NCBI GenBank assembly: GCA_900539695.1
Contig: UQDG01000032.1
Coordinates: forward strand, 1-17,855
DNA length: 17,855 nucleotides
DNA from: an uncultured Oscillospiraceae bacterium
GTDB lineage: Bacteria; Bacillota; Clostridia; Oscillospirales; Ruminococcaceae
Direction of reading: 5' to 3'
The notes under the pieces: model-generated
The model's input: the letters and a program-made list of their open reading frames with translations, nothing else
The model's database searches: none
What the model was told of the DNA's origin: nothing
Translations under genes and position numbers: made by a program
Shown here: one piece after another, positions 1-7,044 of the stretch
Layout of the letters: every line of letters starts with the position of its first letter
Position numbering within the stretch: the stretch's first letter is position 1

Positions 1-21
1 AAGGAAAATCGGAAAATCTAT

Positions 22-51
22 AAAAAACTCTTGACAAATACATTAGCAAGA
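22..51 (-). terminator. Weak possible terminator after the GH13 gene
   Basis: Reading the minus strand just past the GH13 stop codon, TCTTG (51-47) can pair with CAAGA (33-29), followed one base later by six T (27-22). The stem is only 5 bp with a 13-nt loop, so this is a weak candidate. A TTGACA on the plus strand at 31-36 falls in the same place but has no -10 box. Confidence 0.35.
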
Positions 52-52
52 T

Positions 53-1621
53 TTACCCCAGCACGGCGAAGCTCTGGGCGCCCAGGTGCAGCTCACCGTC
101 CTTGACGGCGGCTTCGCCGATGGCGTACAGCACGCGGGTGCCGTCCTTCAGCTTCAGCGGCAGGTCGGCGGCGGCCCCGGCGGGGTTGACGGCGCAGGTC
201 AGCTTGCCGCGCTGCCAGGCAAACGGGCGGTAGTCGCCCTTGGCCTTTGGCGCGTACAGCACCTTGAACGAAGCGTCGGAGTCCAGATCCCGGTGGGCAT
301 GGCGGAAGGCCAGCAGGCCCTTCACGGCATGCAGCAGGCTGTTGGGGTCGGCCTGCTGGGCTTCGACCGTGGGGGCGTCGTCGGCGGTATCCACCGGCAG
401 GTACAGCGCATCCGCTGCGGCGGTGGAGAAGCCGTGGTTGGCGGTGCCGTCCCACTGCATCGGCGTGCGGGAGCCGGTGCGGAAGTAGCCGCCCTCCTTG
501 GTGGGCAGGGGCAGGTAGCGCATGCCGATCTCATCGCCGTAATACACGAACGGTGCGCCGGGCAGAGTGAACAGCGTGGCGTAGGCCAGCCGCAGTTCGT
601 CCACCGTCAAACCGGCCGAGGGGCGGATGGTATCGTGGTTGCAGGTGATAAAGCACCACAGACCGTCCTTTTTTGTGGCCTTGTAGCTGGGCAGGTAGTC
701 GTCCAAAAACTTATCGATGCCGGTGCCGGAGTCCTTGCAGAAGTAGGCCTTGCCGATGTTGTGCGGGTTGGAGTCGGTGGCACCGTCGTAGTTGCGCATC
801 AGCCAGCTGTAGCCGTTGCCCTGCCACTCCAGATAAAAGTCCATATCGAAGCCGTTTTTCAGCGACATGCGCGGGCCGTTCCACTCAGCCACCAGGGCGG
901 CTTCGGGGTACTCCTTGCTCAGCATGGCGGCTATGTCGCGCCAGATGGCACAGGTGTACTTTTTGTGCTTGGTGTCGTTTTTGACAAGGCTGGAGGCCAT
1001 ATCCACGCGGAAACCATCACAGCCCATGTCCAGCCAGAACCGCATGACGTCCTTCATGGCCTCCACGGTAGCCAGGCAGGCGAGGTCGGTGGTGGGCTTT
1101 TGCCAGGGTTGGTTGATCTTGCCGTAGCCGTAGTTCAGCGCGGGCTGGCACTTGAAGAAGTTCAAAATGTAGGTACCGTTGCGCGGGGTCTCGCCGCCGA
1201 TGAAGGGCATGCCGTCGCCGGAGGCAAAGCAGGAATCGGTCCAGATGAAGCGGTCGGAGTATTCGTTGTGCTCGGGCCGGCAGCTGGCCTTGAACCAGGC
1301 GTGTTCCTCGCTGGTGTGGCCGGGCACCAGGTCGAACAGCACGTGGATGCCCTTCTCGTGGGCGGCCTTGAACAGCGCGGCGGCGTCCGCGTTGGTGCCA
1401 TAGCGCGGCGCAATTTTTTTGTAGTCGCGCACGTCGTAGCCGGCGTCTTTAAACGGAGAGTCGTAGCAGGGGTTGATCCACAGCGCATTGCAGCCTAAGT
1501 CTTTGATGTAATCCAGCTTGGCAATGATGCCGGGAAAATCTCCGATGCCGTCCCCGTTGGTATCGTAAAAACTCTGGGGATAGATCTCGTAGAATACCGC
1601 ATCTTTCAACCATTGTTTCAT
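53..1621 (-). CDS. GH13 family alpha-glucosidase / alpha-amylase
   Basis: A 522-residue, probably cytoplasmic glycoside hydrolase of family GH13, close to the oligo-1,6-glucosidase and trehalose-synthase-like group that cleaves alpha-glucosidic bonds in short oligosaccharides. Visible: the YEIYPQSFYDTNGDGIGD start with its calcium-type loop (residues 11-28); region I DLVPGH (97-102); region II GFRVDMA with nucleophile Asp207; region III with acid/base Glu246 in AEWNG; region IV NHD (328-330); RTPMQW (385-390). No signal peptide. The ATG at 1621 was chosen because GGAGA lies just upstream and homology begins there; the reading frame is open to an ATG at 1681, but that lies in the promoter/operator and has no ribosome binding site. 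Odd: region I has Gly where most members have Asn before the His. The exact substrate cannot be told. It is divergent from cstA. Confidence 0.9.
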   Translation of the reverse strand: MKQWLKDAVFYEIYPQSFYDTNGDGIGDFPGIIAKLDYIKDLGCNALWINPCYDSPFKDAGYDVRDYKKIAPRYGTNADAAALFKAAHEKGIHVLFDLVPGHTSEEHAWFKASCRPEHNEYSDRFIWTDSCFASGDGMPFIGGETPRNGTYILNFFKCQPALNYGYGKINQPWQKPTTDLACLATVEAMKDVMRFWLDMGCDGFRVDMASSLVKNDTKHKKYTCAIWRDIAAMLSKEYPEAALVAEWNGPRMSLKNGFDMDFYLEWQGNGYSWLMRNYDGATDSNPHNIGKAYFCKDSGTGIDKFLDDYLPSYKATKKDGLWCFITCNHDTIRPSAGLTVDELRLAYATLFTLPGAPFVYYGDEIGMRYLPLPTKEGGYFRTGSRTPMQWDGTANHGFSTAAADALYLPVDTADDAPTVEAQQADPNSLLHAVKGLLAFRHAHRDLDSDASFKVLYAPKAKGDYRPFAWQRGKLTCAVNPAGAAADLPLKLKDGTRVLYAIGEAAVKDGELHLGAQSFAVLG

Positions 1622-1676
1622 GGGGAAGTCTCCTTTTATATTATAGTATAATAGAATATAGAGCGGCGGCTTTTCG

Positions 1677-1690
1677 CGCAAACGCTTTCC
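1677..1690 (-). promoter_or_regulatory. LacI/CcpA-type (cre-like) operator over the GH13 start site
   Basis: Minus-strand GGAAAGCGTTTGCG fits the cre/LacI-family pattern TGNAANCGNWNNCA at every fixed position except the outermost base on each side. It sits just downstream of the -10 box, so it covers the expected transcription start, a repressing position. Sugar-dependent control by a LacI-family repressor or catabolite repression by CcpA is inferred. Confidence 0.6.
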
Positions 1691-1695
1691 TTTAT

Positions 1696-1722
1696 ATTAT
1701 AACCACCGCCTCGCTTTGTCAA
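1696..1722 (-). promoter_or_regulatory. Promoter of the GH13 gene
   Basis: On the minus strand TTGACA (1722-1717) and TATAAT (1701-1696) are both perfect boxes, with a short 15-nt spacer. The predicted start falls in the cre-like operator, about 70 nt ahead of the gene's ATG. Confidence 0.65.
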
Positions 1723-1814
1723 TGAATTTTTGTATTGTCGAAGGTGACGAAAATTTACTAATAGTTTTCGACGGATTTGCTATATACCCAACATGTTGAC
1801 AAAATATGAACAAT

Positions 1815-1846
1815 CCGTTGACAAATGAAGAACAACGGTTTAAAGT
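1815..1846 (+). promoter_or_regulatory. cstA promoter with an inverted repeat in the spacer
   Basis: TTGACA (1818-1823) is followed after 17 nt by TAAAGT (1841-1846), a weak -10. A perfect inverted repeat, CCGTTG (1815-1820) and CAACGG (1833-1838), straddles the -35 and spacer, where a regulator could act. A second TTGACA at 1796-1801 has no matching -10. Upstream, GTCGAA (1737-1742) and TTCGAC (1767-1772) form another inverted repeat. The rest of the GH13-cstA spacer shows nothing else. Confidence 0.5.
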
Positions 1847-1897
1847 AATAGAGCAAGCGATTGTAAAAATATGTAAGAAATGAGGGAGATTATACAA

Positions 1898-3637
1898 ATG
1901 AATACGCTTGTGATTGTTTTGATCGCAGCTGTCGTCCTGGTATGTGCGTACGCCGGGTACGGCCGCTGGCTCGCTAAAACCTGGGGGGTTGACCCCAACG
2001 CCAAAACTCCGGCTGTGCGGCTGGAGGATGGCAAGGACTACGTGCCCACCGATGGCTGGACCGTTTTCAGCCATCAGTTCTCTTCCATCGCAGGTGCCGG
2101 CCCTGTTACCGGTGCTATCCAGGCTGCCGCTTTCGGCTGGCTGCCCGTCCTGCTGTGGGTGCTCATCGGCGGCGTCTTCTTCGGCGCTGTTACCGACTTC
2201 GGCGCCCTGTATGCTTCCGTCAAGAATGACGGTAAGTCCATGGGCCTGCTGATCGAGAAGTACATCGGCAAGACAGGCCGTAAGCTGTTCCTGCTGTTCT
2301 GCTGGCTGTTCTGCTGCATCGTTATCGCTGCTTTTGCTGACATGGTCGCCGGTACCTTCAACGCTTACGTCACTACCGATGGTGTGACCAGCCTGTCTGA
2401 TGCCGCCAACACCAACGGCGCTGCCGGCATGGTCTCCATCATGTTCATGGTGTTCGCTGTCATCTTCGGCCTGCTGCAGAAGAAGTTCCACTTCACCGGC
2501 TGGAAAGAGTCCGTCATCAGCATCGTCTTCATCGTGCTGTCCTTCGTTGTCGGCATGAACTTCCCCATCATTCTGGGCAAGGCTGCCTGGAGCTACATCA
2601 CCTTCGTCTACATCTTCTTTGCTGCGGTCCTGCCCATGTGGCTGCTGAAACAGCCCCGTGACCACATGACCACCTTCATGTTCATCTGCATGATCGCCGG
2701 TGCCGTTGTTGGCCTGCTGGTCGCTCATCCCACCATGAATCTGCCCGTCTTCACCGGTTTCAACAACGAGAAGCTGGGCACCATGTTCCCCATCCTGTTT
2801 GTTACCGTGGCCTGCGGTGCCGTTTCCGGTTTCCACAGCCTGGTTTCCTCCGGCACTTCCTCCAAGACCGTTGAGAACGAGAAAGACATGCTCAAGGTCG
2901 GTTACGGCGCCATGGTGCTGGAAAGCCTGCTGGCTGTCCTGGCCCTGTGCGTTGCCGGTGCTGCTGCCGCTGCCGATGGCACCCCGGCCGCCGGTACCCC
3001 GTTCCAGATCTTCAGCCGCGGCGTTGCCGGCTTCTTTGAGATGTTCGGCGTGCCCGTTTCCATCGCTACCGTCTTTATGACGATGTGCGTTTCCGCCCTG
3101 GCCCTGACCAGCCTGGATGCCGTGGCCCGTATCGGCCGTATGAGCTTCCAGGAGCTGTTCAGCACCGATGATATGGAGCACGCTGAGGGCTGGCGCAAGC
3201 TGTTCTGCAACGTTTACTTCTCCACCATCATCACTCTGGCCTTCGGCTTCCTGCTGACCCAGATCGGCTATGCCAACATCTGGCCGCTGTTCGGTTCCGC
3301 CAACCAGCTGCTGAGCGCCCTGGTCCTGGCTACCCTGTGCGTATTCCTGAAGGTCACCGGCCGCAACAACAAGATGCTGTTCCCGCCGCTGGTCATCATG
3401 CTGTGCGTTACCTTCACCGCGCTGGTCCAGCGCCTGATCGCCATGGTCAAGGCCATCTCTGCCGCTGTTTCCACCACCATCCCCGCTGGCGAGACCACCT
3501 GGGGTGCTGTGTTCATCGCCAACGGCCTGCAGCTGATCCTGGCTGTGATGCTGATCGTTCTGGGCCTGAACATTGTGCTGCACAGTGTCAAGAGCTACAG
3601 CAAGAGCGAGAAAAACAGCGAAAAAGCTGCTGCCTGA
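1898..3637 (+). CDS. cstA: CstA-family carbon starvation / peptide or pyruvate transporter
   Basis: A 579-residue integral membrane protein of the CstA family. E. coli members (CstA, BtsT; about 700 residues) import peptides or pyruvate during carbon limitation; this is a shorter clostridial form. Visible: an N-terminal helix (residues 2-20), then the family signature around HQFSSIAGAGPVTG (59-72), GWLPVLLWVLIGGVFFGAVTDFGA, and many further hydrophobic segments to residue 565, ending in a short charged tail (KSYSKSEKNSEKAAA). The ATG at 1898 was chosen over 1880 because AGGGAGA lies 8-9 nt before it, whereas 1880 has no ribosome binding site. Codon use is strongly biased to C-ending and CTG codons, consistent with high expression. 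No LytS/LytR-type two-component system is nearby. The exact substrate is not visible. Confidence 0.93.
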   Translation: MNTLVIVLIAAVVLVCAYAGYGRWLAKTWGVDPNAKTPAVRLEDGKDYVPTDGWTVFSHQFSSIAGAGPVTGAIQAAAFGWLPVLLWVLIGGVFFGAVTDFGALYASVKNDGKSMGLLIEKYIGKTGRKLFLLFCWLFCCIVIAAFADMVAGTFNAYVTTDGVTSLSDAANTNGAAGMVSIMFMVFAVIFGLLQKKFHFTGWKESVISIVFIVLSFVVGMNFPIILGKAAWSYITFVYIFFAAVLPMWLLKQPRDHMTTFMFICMIAGAVVGLLVAHPTMNLPVFTGFNNEKLGTMFPILFVTVACGAVSGFHSLVSSGTSSKTVENEKDMLKVGYGAMVLESLLAVLALCVAGAAAAADGTPAAGTPFQIFSRGVAGFFEMFGVPVSIATVFMTMCVSALALTSLDAVARIGRMSFQELFSTDDMEHAEGWRKLFCNVYFSTIITLAFGFLLTQIGYANIWPLFGSANQLLSALVLATLCVFLKVTGRNNKMLFPPLVIMLCVTFTALVQRLIAMVKAISAAVSTTIPAGETTWGAVFIANGLQLILAVMLIVLGLNIVLHSVKSYSKSEKNSEKAAA

Positions 3638-3649
3638 GCTTAATACCTA

Positions 3650-3678
3650 TTGACAAAGCCTGCATAGTGATGTAATAT
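3650..3678 (+). promoter_or_regulatory. Probable promoter of the amino-acid ABC operon
   Basis: TTGACA (3650-3655), 17-nt spacer, TAATAT (3673-3678). Predicted transcription start is near 3685, about 180 nt before the first gene, so the transcript would begin with a structured leader containing a terminator-like hairpin (3749-3782). No comparable promoter was seen between that hairpin and the gene. Confidence 0.6.
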
Positions 3679-3748
3679 TTATGCATGAGTATGGGCCGCA
3701 ATGGCGCGGCAGCACGCTGCGCCGTGGATGCTTATAGCCAAGGCTTCA

Positions 3749-3782
3749 AGTCCCGGCTTTCCGTAAGGAGCCGGGGCTTTTT
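3749..3782 (+). terminator. Terminator or attenuator hairpin ahead of the ABC operon
   Basis: AGTCCCGGCT (3749-3758) pairs over 10 bp (one G-U) with AGCCGGGGCT (3769-3778), running into five T (3778-3782). It may simply end cstA transcripts. Because the only good promoter found for the ABC operon lies upstream of it, it could instead be an attenuator, or the end of a roughly 100-nt small RNA. Upstream in the same leader, TATGGGC and GCTTATA, with GGCGC and GCGCC inside, could form a second stem. Confidence 0.7.
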
Positions 3783-3867
3783 GCGTAAGGTGGTTCTGCC
3801 TCTCCCCTGCCGGGAAAGGCGGACCTGCCCATAGAGGGAATTATACAGGAAAATAAAGGAGAACATC

Positions 3868-4776
3868 ATGAAACTGAAAAAGACTTTGGCCCTGGGCCTG
3901 GTGGCTGCCATGGCCGCCAGCTTTACCGCCTGCGGCTCTACCGCGGCCGAGAGCACCGCTGATTCCACCGCTTCCGGCGAGGCCGCCGCTGAGGCTGCCG
4001 CCGATGCCCCCGATGGTGACGGCGACCCCACGACCCTGACTGTTGCCATGGAGTGCGCTTACGCCCCCTACAACTGGACCCAGAGCGATGACTCCAACGG
4101 CGCTGTTGCCATCCGCGGCTCCAGCGACTACGCCTACGGCTACGACGTTATGATGGCCAAAAAGATTGCCGACGCCCTGGGCCAGAACGTCCAGATTGTC
4201 AAGCTGGACTGGGACAGCCTGATCCCCGCCGTCATGAGCGGCGATGTGGACTGCGTCATCGCCGGTCAGTCCATCACCGCTGAGCGCGCTGCCCAGGTCG
4301 ACTTCTCTGACCCGTACTACTACGCTTCCATCATCACCCTGACCAAGAAGGACAGCCAGTATGCTTCCGCCGCCAGCGTGGCCGATCTGGCCGGTGCCAC
4401 CGCTACCAGCCAGCTGGGCACCATCTGGTATGATAACTGCTTGTCCCAAATTCCCGATGCCAACATCCTGCCCGCCCAGGAAACTGCCCCCTCCATGCTG
4501 GTGGCCCTGAGCAGCGGCGCCTGCGACATCGTCGTCACCGACCGTCCCACCGGCCAGGCGGCCCTGGTTGCTTATCCTGACTTCACCCTGCTGGACTTCG
4601 GCGGCGGCGACAACGACTTCCAGGTCAGCGATGAGGACATCAACATCGGTATTTCCATGAAGAAGGGCAACACCGCCCTGAAGGATGCCATCAACGAAGT
4701 GCTGGCAACCATGACCGCTGACGACTACAACACCATGATGGACGAAGCCATCAGCGTACAGCCCCTGAGCGAGTAA
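3868..4776 (+). CDS. Amino-acid ABC transporter substrate-binding lipoprotein
   Basis: A 302-residue extracellular receptor of the SBP_bac_3 family (polar amino acids, glutamine or cystine class), tethered to the membrane outside. Visible: signal peptide with KLKK and a hydrophobic stretch, lipobox ending FTAC with Cys22 as the lipidated residue; an Ala/Asp/Glu-rich linker (23-55); mature fold from TLTVAMECAYAPYNW (57-70); GYDVMMAKKIADALG (91-105); SITAERAAQVDFSDPYY (135-151), whose Arg140 is expected to bind the ligand's carboxylate. ATG follows AAAGGAGAACATC. First gene of a receptor-permease-ATPase operon, with a hairpin just after it that fits higher receptor expression. An insert of about 15 residues before the GYDV motif is unusual but not diagnostic. 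Ligand unknown. Confidence 0.93.
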   Translation: MKLKKTLALGLVAAMAASFTACGSTAAESTADSTASGEAAAEAAADAPDGDGDPTTLTVAMECAYAPYNWTQSDDSNGAVAIRGSSDYAYGYDVMMAKKIADALGQNVQIVKLDWDSLIPAVMSGDVDCVIAGQSITAERAAQVDFSDPYYYASIITLTKKDSQYASAASVADLAGATATSQLGTIWYDNCLSQIPDANILPAQETAPSMLVALSSGACDIVVTDRPTGQAALVAYPDFTLLDFGGGDNDFQVSDEDINIGISMKKGNTALKDAINEVLATMTADDYNTMMDEAISVQPLSE

Positions 4777-4790
4777 TCCCCGCCATCCAT

Positions 4791-4820
4791 ACCCCTGCCG
4801 CTTTTTTCGGCGGCAGGGGT
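4791..4820 (+). other. Intercistronic hairpin between receptor and permease genes
   Basis: ACCCCTGCCG (4791-4800) and CGGCAGGGGT (4811-4820) form a perfect 10-bp stem with a 10-nt loop. The six T lie in the loop, not after the stem, so it is a poor terminator. Such hairpins after ABC receptor genes commonly protect the upstream message and reduce permease and ATPase levels; that role is inferred. Confidence 0.6.
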
Positions 4821-4868
4821 TTCGGCGGTTCTACCCCTACGGTGCATGAAGAATAAAGGAGAATCCCC

Positions 4869-5693
4869 ATGCAAGACTTTTTGACAAACTGCGCCAATGT
4901 GTTGCAGAAATACGGCTTTTCGTATCTGCGCGGCGCAGGCACTACCCTGCTGCTGGCACTGGTCGGCACATTCTTTGGCTGCCTGATCGGTTTCGCCGTG
5001 GGCGCTTTGCAGACGATCCCCATCGATAAACAGCGCGACCCCGCCTGGAAGCGGGTGCTGCTGCGCATCCTGCGGGTAGTGCTGCGTTGCTATGTTGAGC
5101 TGTTCCGCGGCACGCCCATGATCGTGCAGGCCGTTTTCATCTACTACGGCCTGCTGCAGGTGTTCGGCATTAAAATGGGCATGTGGACGGCCGGTTTCTT
5201 CATCGTATCCATCAACACCGGTGCTTACATGGCCGAGACGGTCCGCGGCGGCATCGTCTCCATCGACCCAGGCCAGACCGAGGGTGCCATGGCTATCGGC
5301 ATGAACCACTGGCAGACGATGCTGCATGTCATCCTGCCCCAGGCCCTGCGCAACATCGTGCCCCAGATCGGCAACAACTTCATCATCAACATCAAGGATA
5401 CCTCGGTGCTGTCGGTCATCTCCATCACCGACCTGTTCTTTGTGCACAAGAGCGTGGTCGGCGCGCTGTACACCTACTTTGAAAGCGCCGTTATCGTCAT
5501 GATCATCTACCTGTCGATGACGCTGCTGGCCAGTTACCTGCTGCGTGCCTGGGAAAAGGCCCTGGACGGCCCCCAGAACTACGACCTGAACACCACCGAT
5601 ACCCTGGCCTACACCAGCGGCATGTACAACGCCCCGGACCCGGACCACAAGTCCCAGAATCTGGATATGAAAGGAGAGGCATCCCATGTCTGA
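4869..5693 (+). CDS. Amino-acid ABC transporter permease
   Basis: A 274-residue inner-membrane permease of the HisM/GlnP family. Visible: first transmembrane helix about residues 22-48; RGTPMIVQ (80-87), typical of amino-acid permeases; the cytoplasmic EAA loop that contacts the ATPase, [17 protein letters not shown] (136-152) followed by [14 protein letters not shown]; final helix about 203-226. A roughly 45-residue polar tail (from WEKALDG) makes it longer than the usual 220 residues. ATG at 4869 follows AAAGGAGAATCCCC. Its last 8 nt overlap the ATPase gene, so the two are translationally coupled. Only one permease gene is present, so a homodimer is likely. Confidence 0.93.
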   Translation: MQDFLTNCANVLQKYGFSYLRGAGTTLLLALVGTFFGCLIGFAVGALQTIPIDKQRDPAWKRVLLRILRVVLRCYVELFRGTPMIVQAVFIYYGLLQVFGIKMGMWTAGFFIVSINTGAYMAETVRGGIVSIDPGQTEGAMAIGMNHWQTMLHVILPQALRNIVPQIGNNFIINIKDTSVLSVISITDLFFVHKSVVGALYTYFESAVIVMIIYLSMTLLASYLLRAWEKALDGPQNYDLNTTDTLAYTSGMYNAPDPDHKSQNLDMKGEASHV

Positions 5694-6426
5694 ACCCATC
5701 ATTGAGGTGCGCCACCTCTCCAAAAGCTTTGGCACCCACGTGGTGCTGCGCGATGTTGACTTTACCGTCAACCACGGCGATGTTACCTGCGTGATCGGCG
5801 CCTCCGGCAGCGGAAAATCCACGCTGCTGCGCTGCATCAACCTGCTGGAGACCCCCACCCACGGCAGCGTGCTGTTCCATGGGCAGGACATCACGGCCAA
5901 AGGCTCTGACCCTTGCGCCTACCGCGCCAAGGTGGGCATGGTGTTCCAGAGCTTCAACCTCTTCAACAACATGACCGTGCTGGACAACTGCACCGCCGGC
6001 CTGCGCTATGTGCTGCACCAGGACAAGGAGAACGCCCGCAAGACGGCCCTGAGCAACCTGGAAAAGGTGGGCATGGCCCCCTACGTCAACGCCAAGCCCC
6101 GCCAGCTTTCCGGCGGCCAGAAGCAGCGCGTGGCTATCGCCCGTGCGCTGTCCATGCAGCCAGAAGTGCTGCTGTTTGACGAGCCTACCTCCGCCCTGGA
6201 CCCCCAGATGGTGGGTGAAGTGCTGAGCGTTATGCGCCAGCTGGCCAAGGAGGGCCTGACCATGATCGTCGTCACCCACGAGATGGCCTTCGCCCGCGAT
6301 GTTTCCAGCCATGTGGTCTACATGGCTGACGGTGTCATCTGCGAGGAAGGCACCCCCGCCGACATCTTTGAGCATCCCCAGAACCACCGCACCATCGAGT
6401 TCCTCTCCCGCTTCCGCGAGCAGTAA
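5686..6426 (+). CDS. Amino-acid ABC transporter ATP-binding protein
   Basis: A 246-residue ATPase of the GlnQ/HisP type that powers the importer from the cytoplasmic side. Complete motif set: Walker [10 protein letters not shown] (38-46), Q-loop Gln88, signature LSGGQ (141-145), Walker [13 protein letters not shown] (161-172) with catalytic Glu166, and H-loop His198. Starts inside the permease stop region (ATGTCTGA overlap) after AAAGGAGAGG. Last gene of the operon, closed 14 nt downstream by a strong terminator. Full length and intact. Confidence 0.95.
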   Translation: MSEPIIEVRHLSKSFGTHVVLRDVDFTVNHGDVTCVIGASGSGKSTLLRCINLLETPTHGSVLFHGQDITAKGSDPCAYRAKVGMVFQSFNLFNNMTVLDNCTAGLRYVLHQDKENARKTALSNLEKVGMAPYVNAKPRQLSGGQKQRVAIARALSMQPEVLLFDEPTSALDPQMVGEVLSVMRQLAKEGLTMIVVTHEMAFARDVSSHVVYMADGVICEEGTPADIFEHPQNHRTIEFLSRFREQ

Positions 6427-6440
6427 ACAAACCATAGGTA

Positions 6441-6477
6441 AGGCCCTCTCCCCTATCTCAGGGGCGAGGGCCTTTTT
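6441..6477 (+). terminator. Strong terminator of the ABC operon
   Basis: AGGCCCTCTCCCC (6441-6453) pairs with GGGGCGAGGGCCT (6461-6473), followed by five T (6473-6477). The sequence CTTTTTGCGTAAGG after the stem also follows the hairpin at 3749-3782. Confidence 0.9.
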
Positions 6478-6494
6478 GCGTAAGGATGGCGTTA

Positions 6495-6505
6495 TGTAGG
6501 GGCGA
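6495..6505 (+). repeat. Fragment of a REP-like repeat
   Basis: TGTAGGGGCGA is the exact reverse complement of 17578-17588 (TCGCCCCTACA) in the palindromic repeat cluster near the right edge. It is probably a truncated end of the same family. Confidence 0.4.
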
Positions 6506-6531
6506 ACCCGCAAGCCTTGCCTTATAACACC

Positions 6532-6570
6532 TTGACAATCTCCAACTTAACGGTTATAATTATAACCGTT
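6532..6570 (+). promoter_or_regulatory. Consensus promoter and palindromic MarR operator
   Basis: TTGACA (6532-6537), 17-nt spacer, TATAAT (6555-6560), a perfect sigma-A promoter. The -10 is embedded in a perfect 22-bp palindrome, AACGGTTATAA (6549-6559) joined to TTATAACCGTT (6560-6570), which reaches the expected start site. Binding by the adjacent MarR protein, giving autorepression of the two-gene operon, is inferred from position and symmetry. Confidence 0.85.
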
Positions 6571-6600
6571 CTAAAACAAACACTCTGTGAGGTGAGCCAC

Positions 6601-7044
6601 TTGATCCCGGTACTGGCCTTTGTACAGCACTATAAAAAGTTCTATACATCCCAGTTTGAATCCGCCGCGGTCCGCCATGGGCTGAACCAGCTGGAGATCG
6701 ACATCCTGCTGTTCCTGCATAACAACCCGGATTGCCGCACTGCCAGCGACATCTGCCGCTACCGCGGGCTGGCTAAGTCCAATGTGTCCAAGGCGGTGGA
6801 GCATCTGCGCACCATGGGCCTGCTGACGGTAAGCCCGGCCGCCGATAACCGCCGCCAGCGGATGCTGGGCTTTACCGACGCTGCCGCGCCGCTGGTACAG
6901 GAGCTTCACGCCATCCAGCAGGCCGCCACCGCCGCCGTGACCGCCGACCTGACCCCCGCCGAGGCGCAGGCCATGCAGGACTATATGGCCCGCATGGATG
7001 CCACCCTCTGCCGCCGCCTTGCAGAAAAAGGAGAAACACTATGA
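6601..7044 (+). CDS. MarR-family transcriptional repressor
   Basis: A 147-residue winged-helix regulator. Visible: N-terminal dimer helix (FVQHYKKFYTSQFES), DNA-binding core from about residue 30 (LNQLEIDILLFLHNN), recognition helix near AKSNVSKAVEHLRTMGLL, wing DNRRQRMLGFT, and a C-terminal dimerisation helix. The start is TTG at 6601, preceded 5 nt upstream by AGGTGA. The frame is open back to an ATG at 6517, but that lies upstream of the promoter and is excluded. Shares ATGA with the downstream exporter gene, so the two form one operon, and a perfect palindrome covers the promoter. It likely represses itself and the exporter until a ligand binds. Ligand unknown. Confidence 0.9.
   Translation: MIPVLAFVQHYKKFYTSQFESAAVRHGLNQLEIDILLFLHNNPDCRTASDICRYRGLAKSNVSKAVEHLRTMGLLTVSPAADNRRQRMLGFTDAAAPLVQELHAIQQAATAAVTADLTPAEAQAMQDYMARMDATLCRRLAEKGETL

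Noticed and set aside
31..60. Promoter from TTGACA at 31-36 on the plus strand
   Set aside because: No -10 box at a suitable distance and no plus-strand gene downstream.
1697..3583. 628-residue ORF on the minus strand opposite cstA, and similar long ORFs at 4725-5900 (-), 5503-6513 (-), 10187-11260 (+), 13920-15587 (+) and 16104-17348 (+)
   Set aside because: All are frame shadows of GC-rich real genes. They have Gln/His/Gly/Ala-rich low-complexity translations, no family motifs, and their opposite strand carries an obvious conserved protein.
3681..3830. Leader ORFs in the ABC operon leader, starting at ATG 3681 (18 codons) or 3685 (49 codons)
   Set aside because: Neither has a ribosome binding site, the predicted transcription start is at or after their ATGs, and neither shows a run of one amino acid typical of attenuation peptides.
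6517..6600. 28-residue N-terminal extension of the MarR protein from ATG 6517
   Set aside because: The ATG lies upstream of the -35 box, so it is not transcribed from the clear promoter. The TTG at 6601 has a proper ribosome binding site and gives the normal family length.
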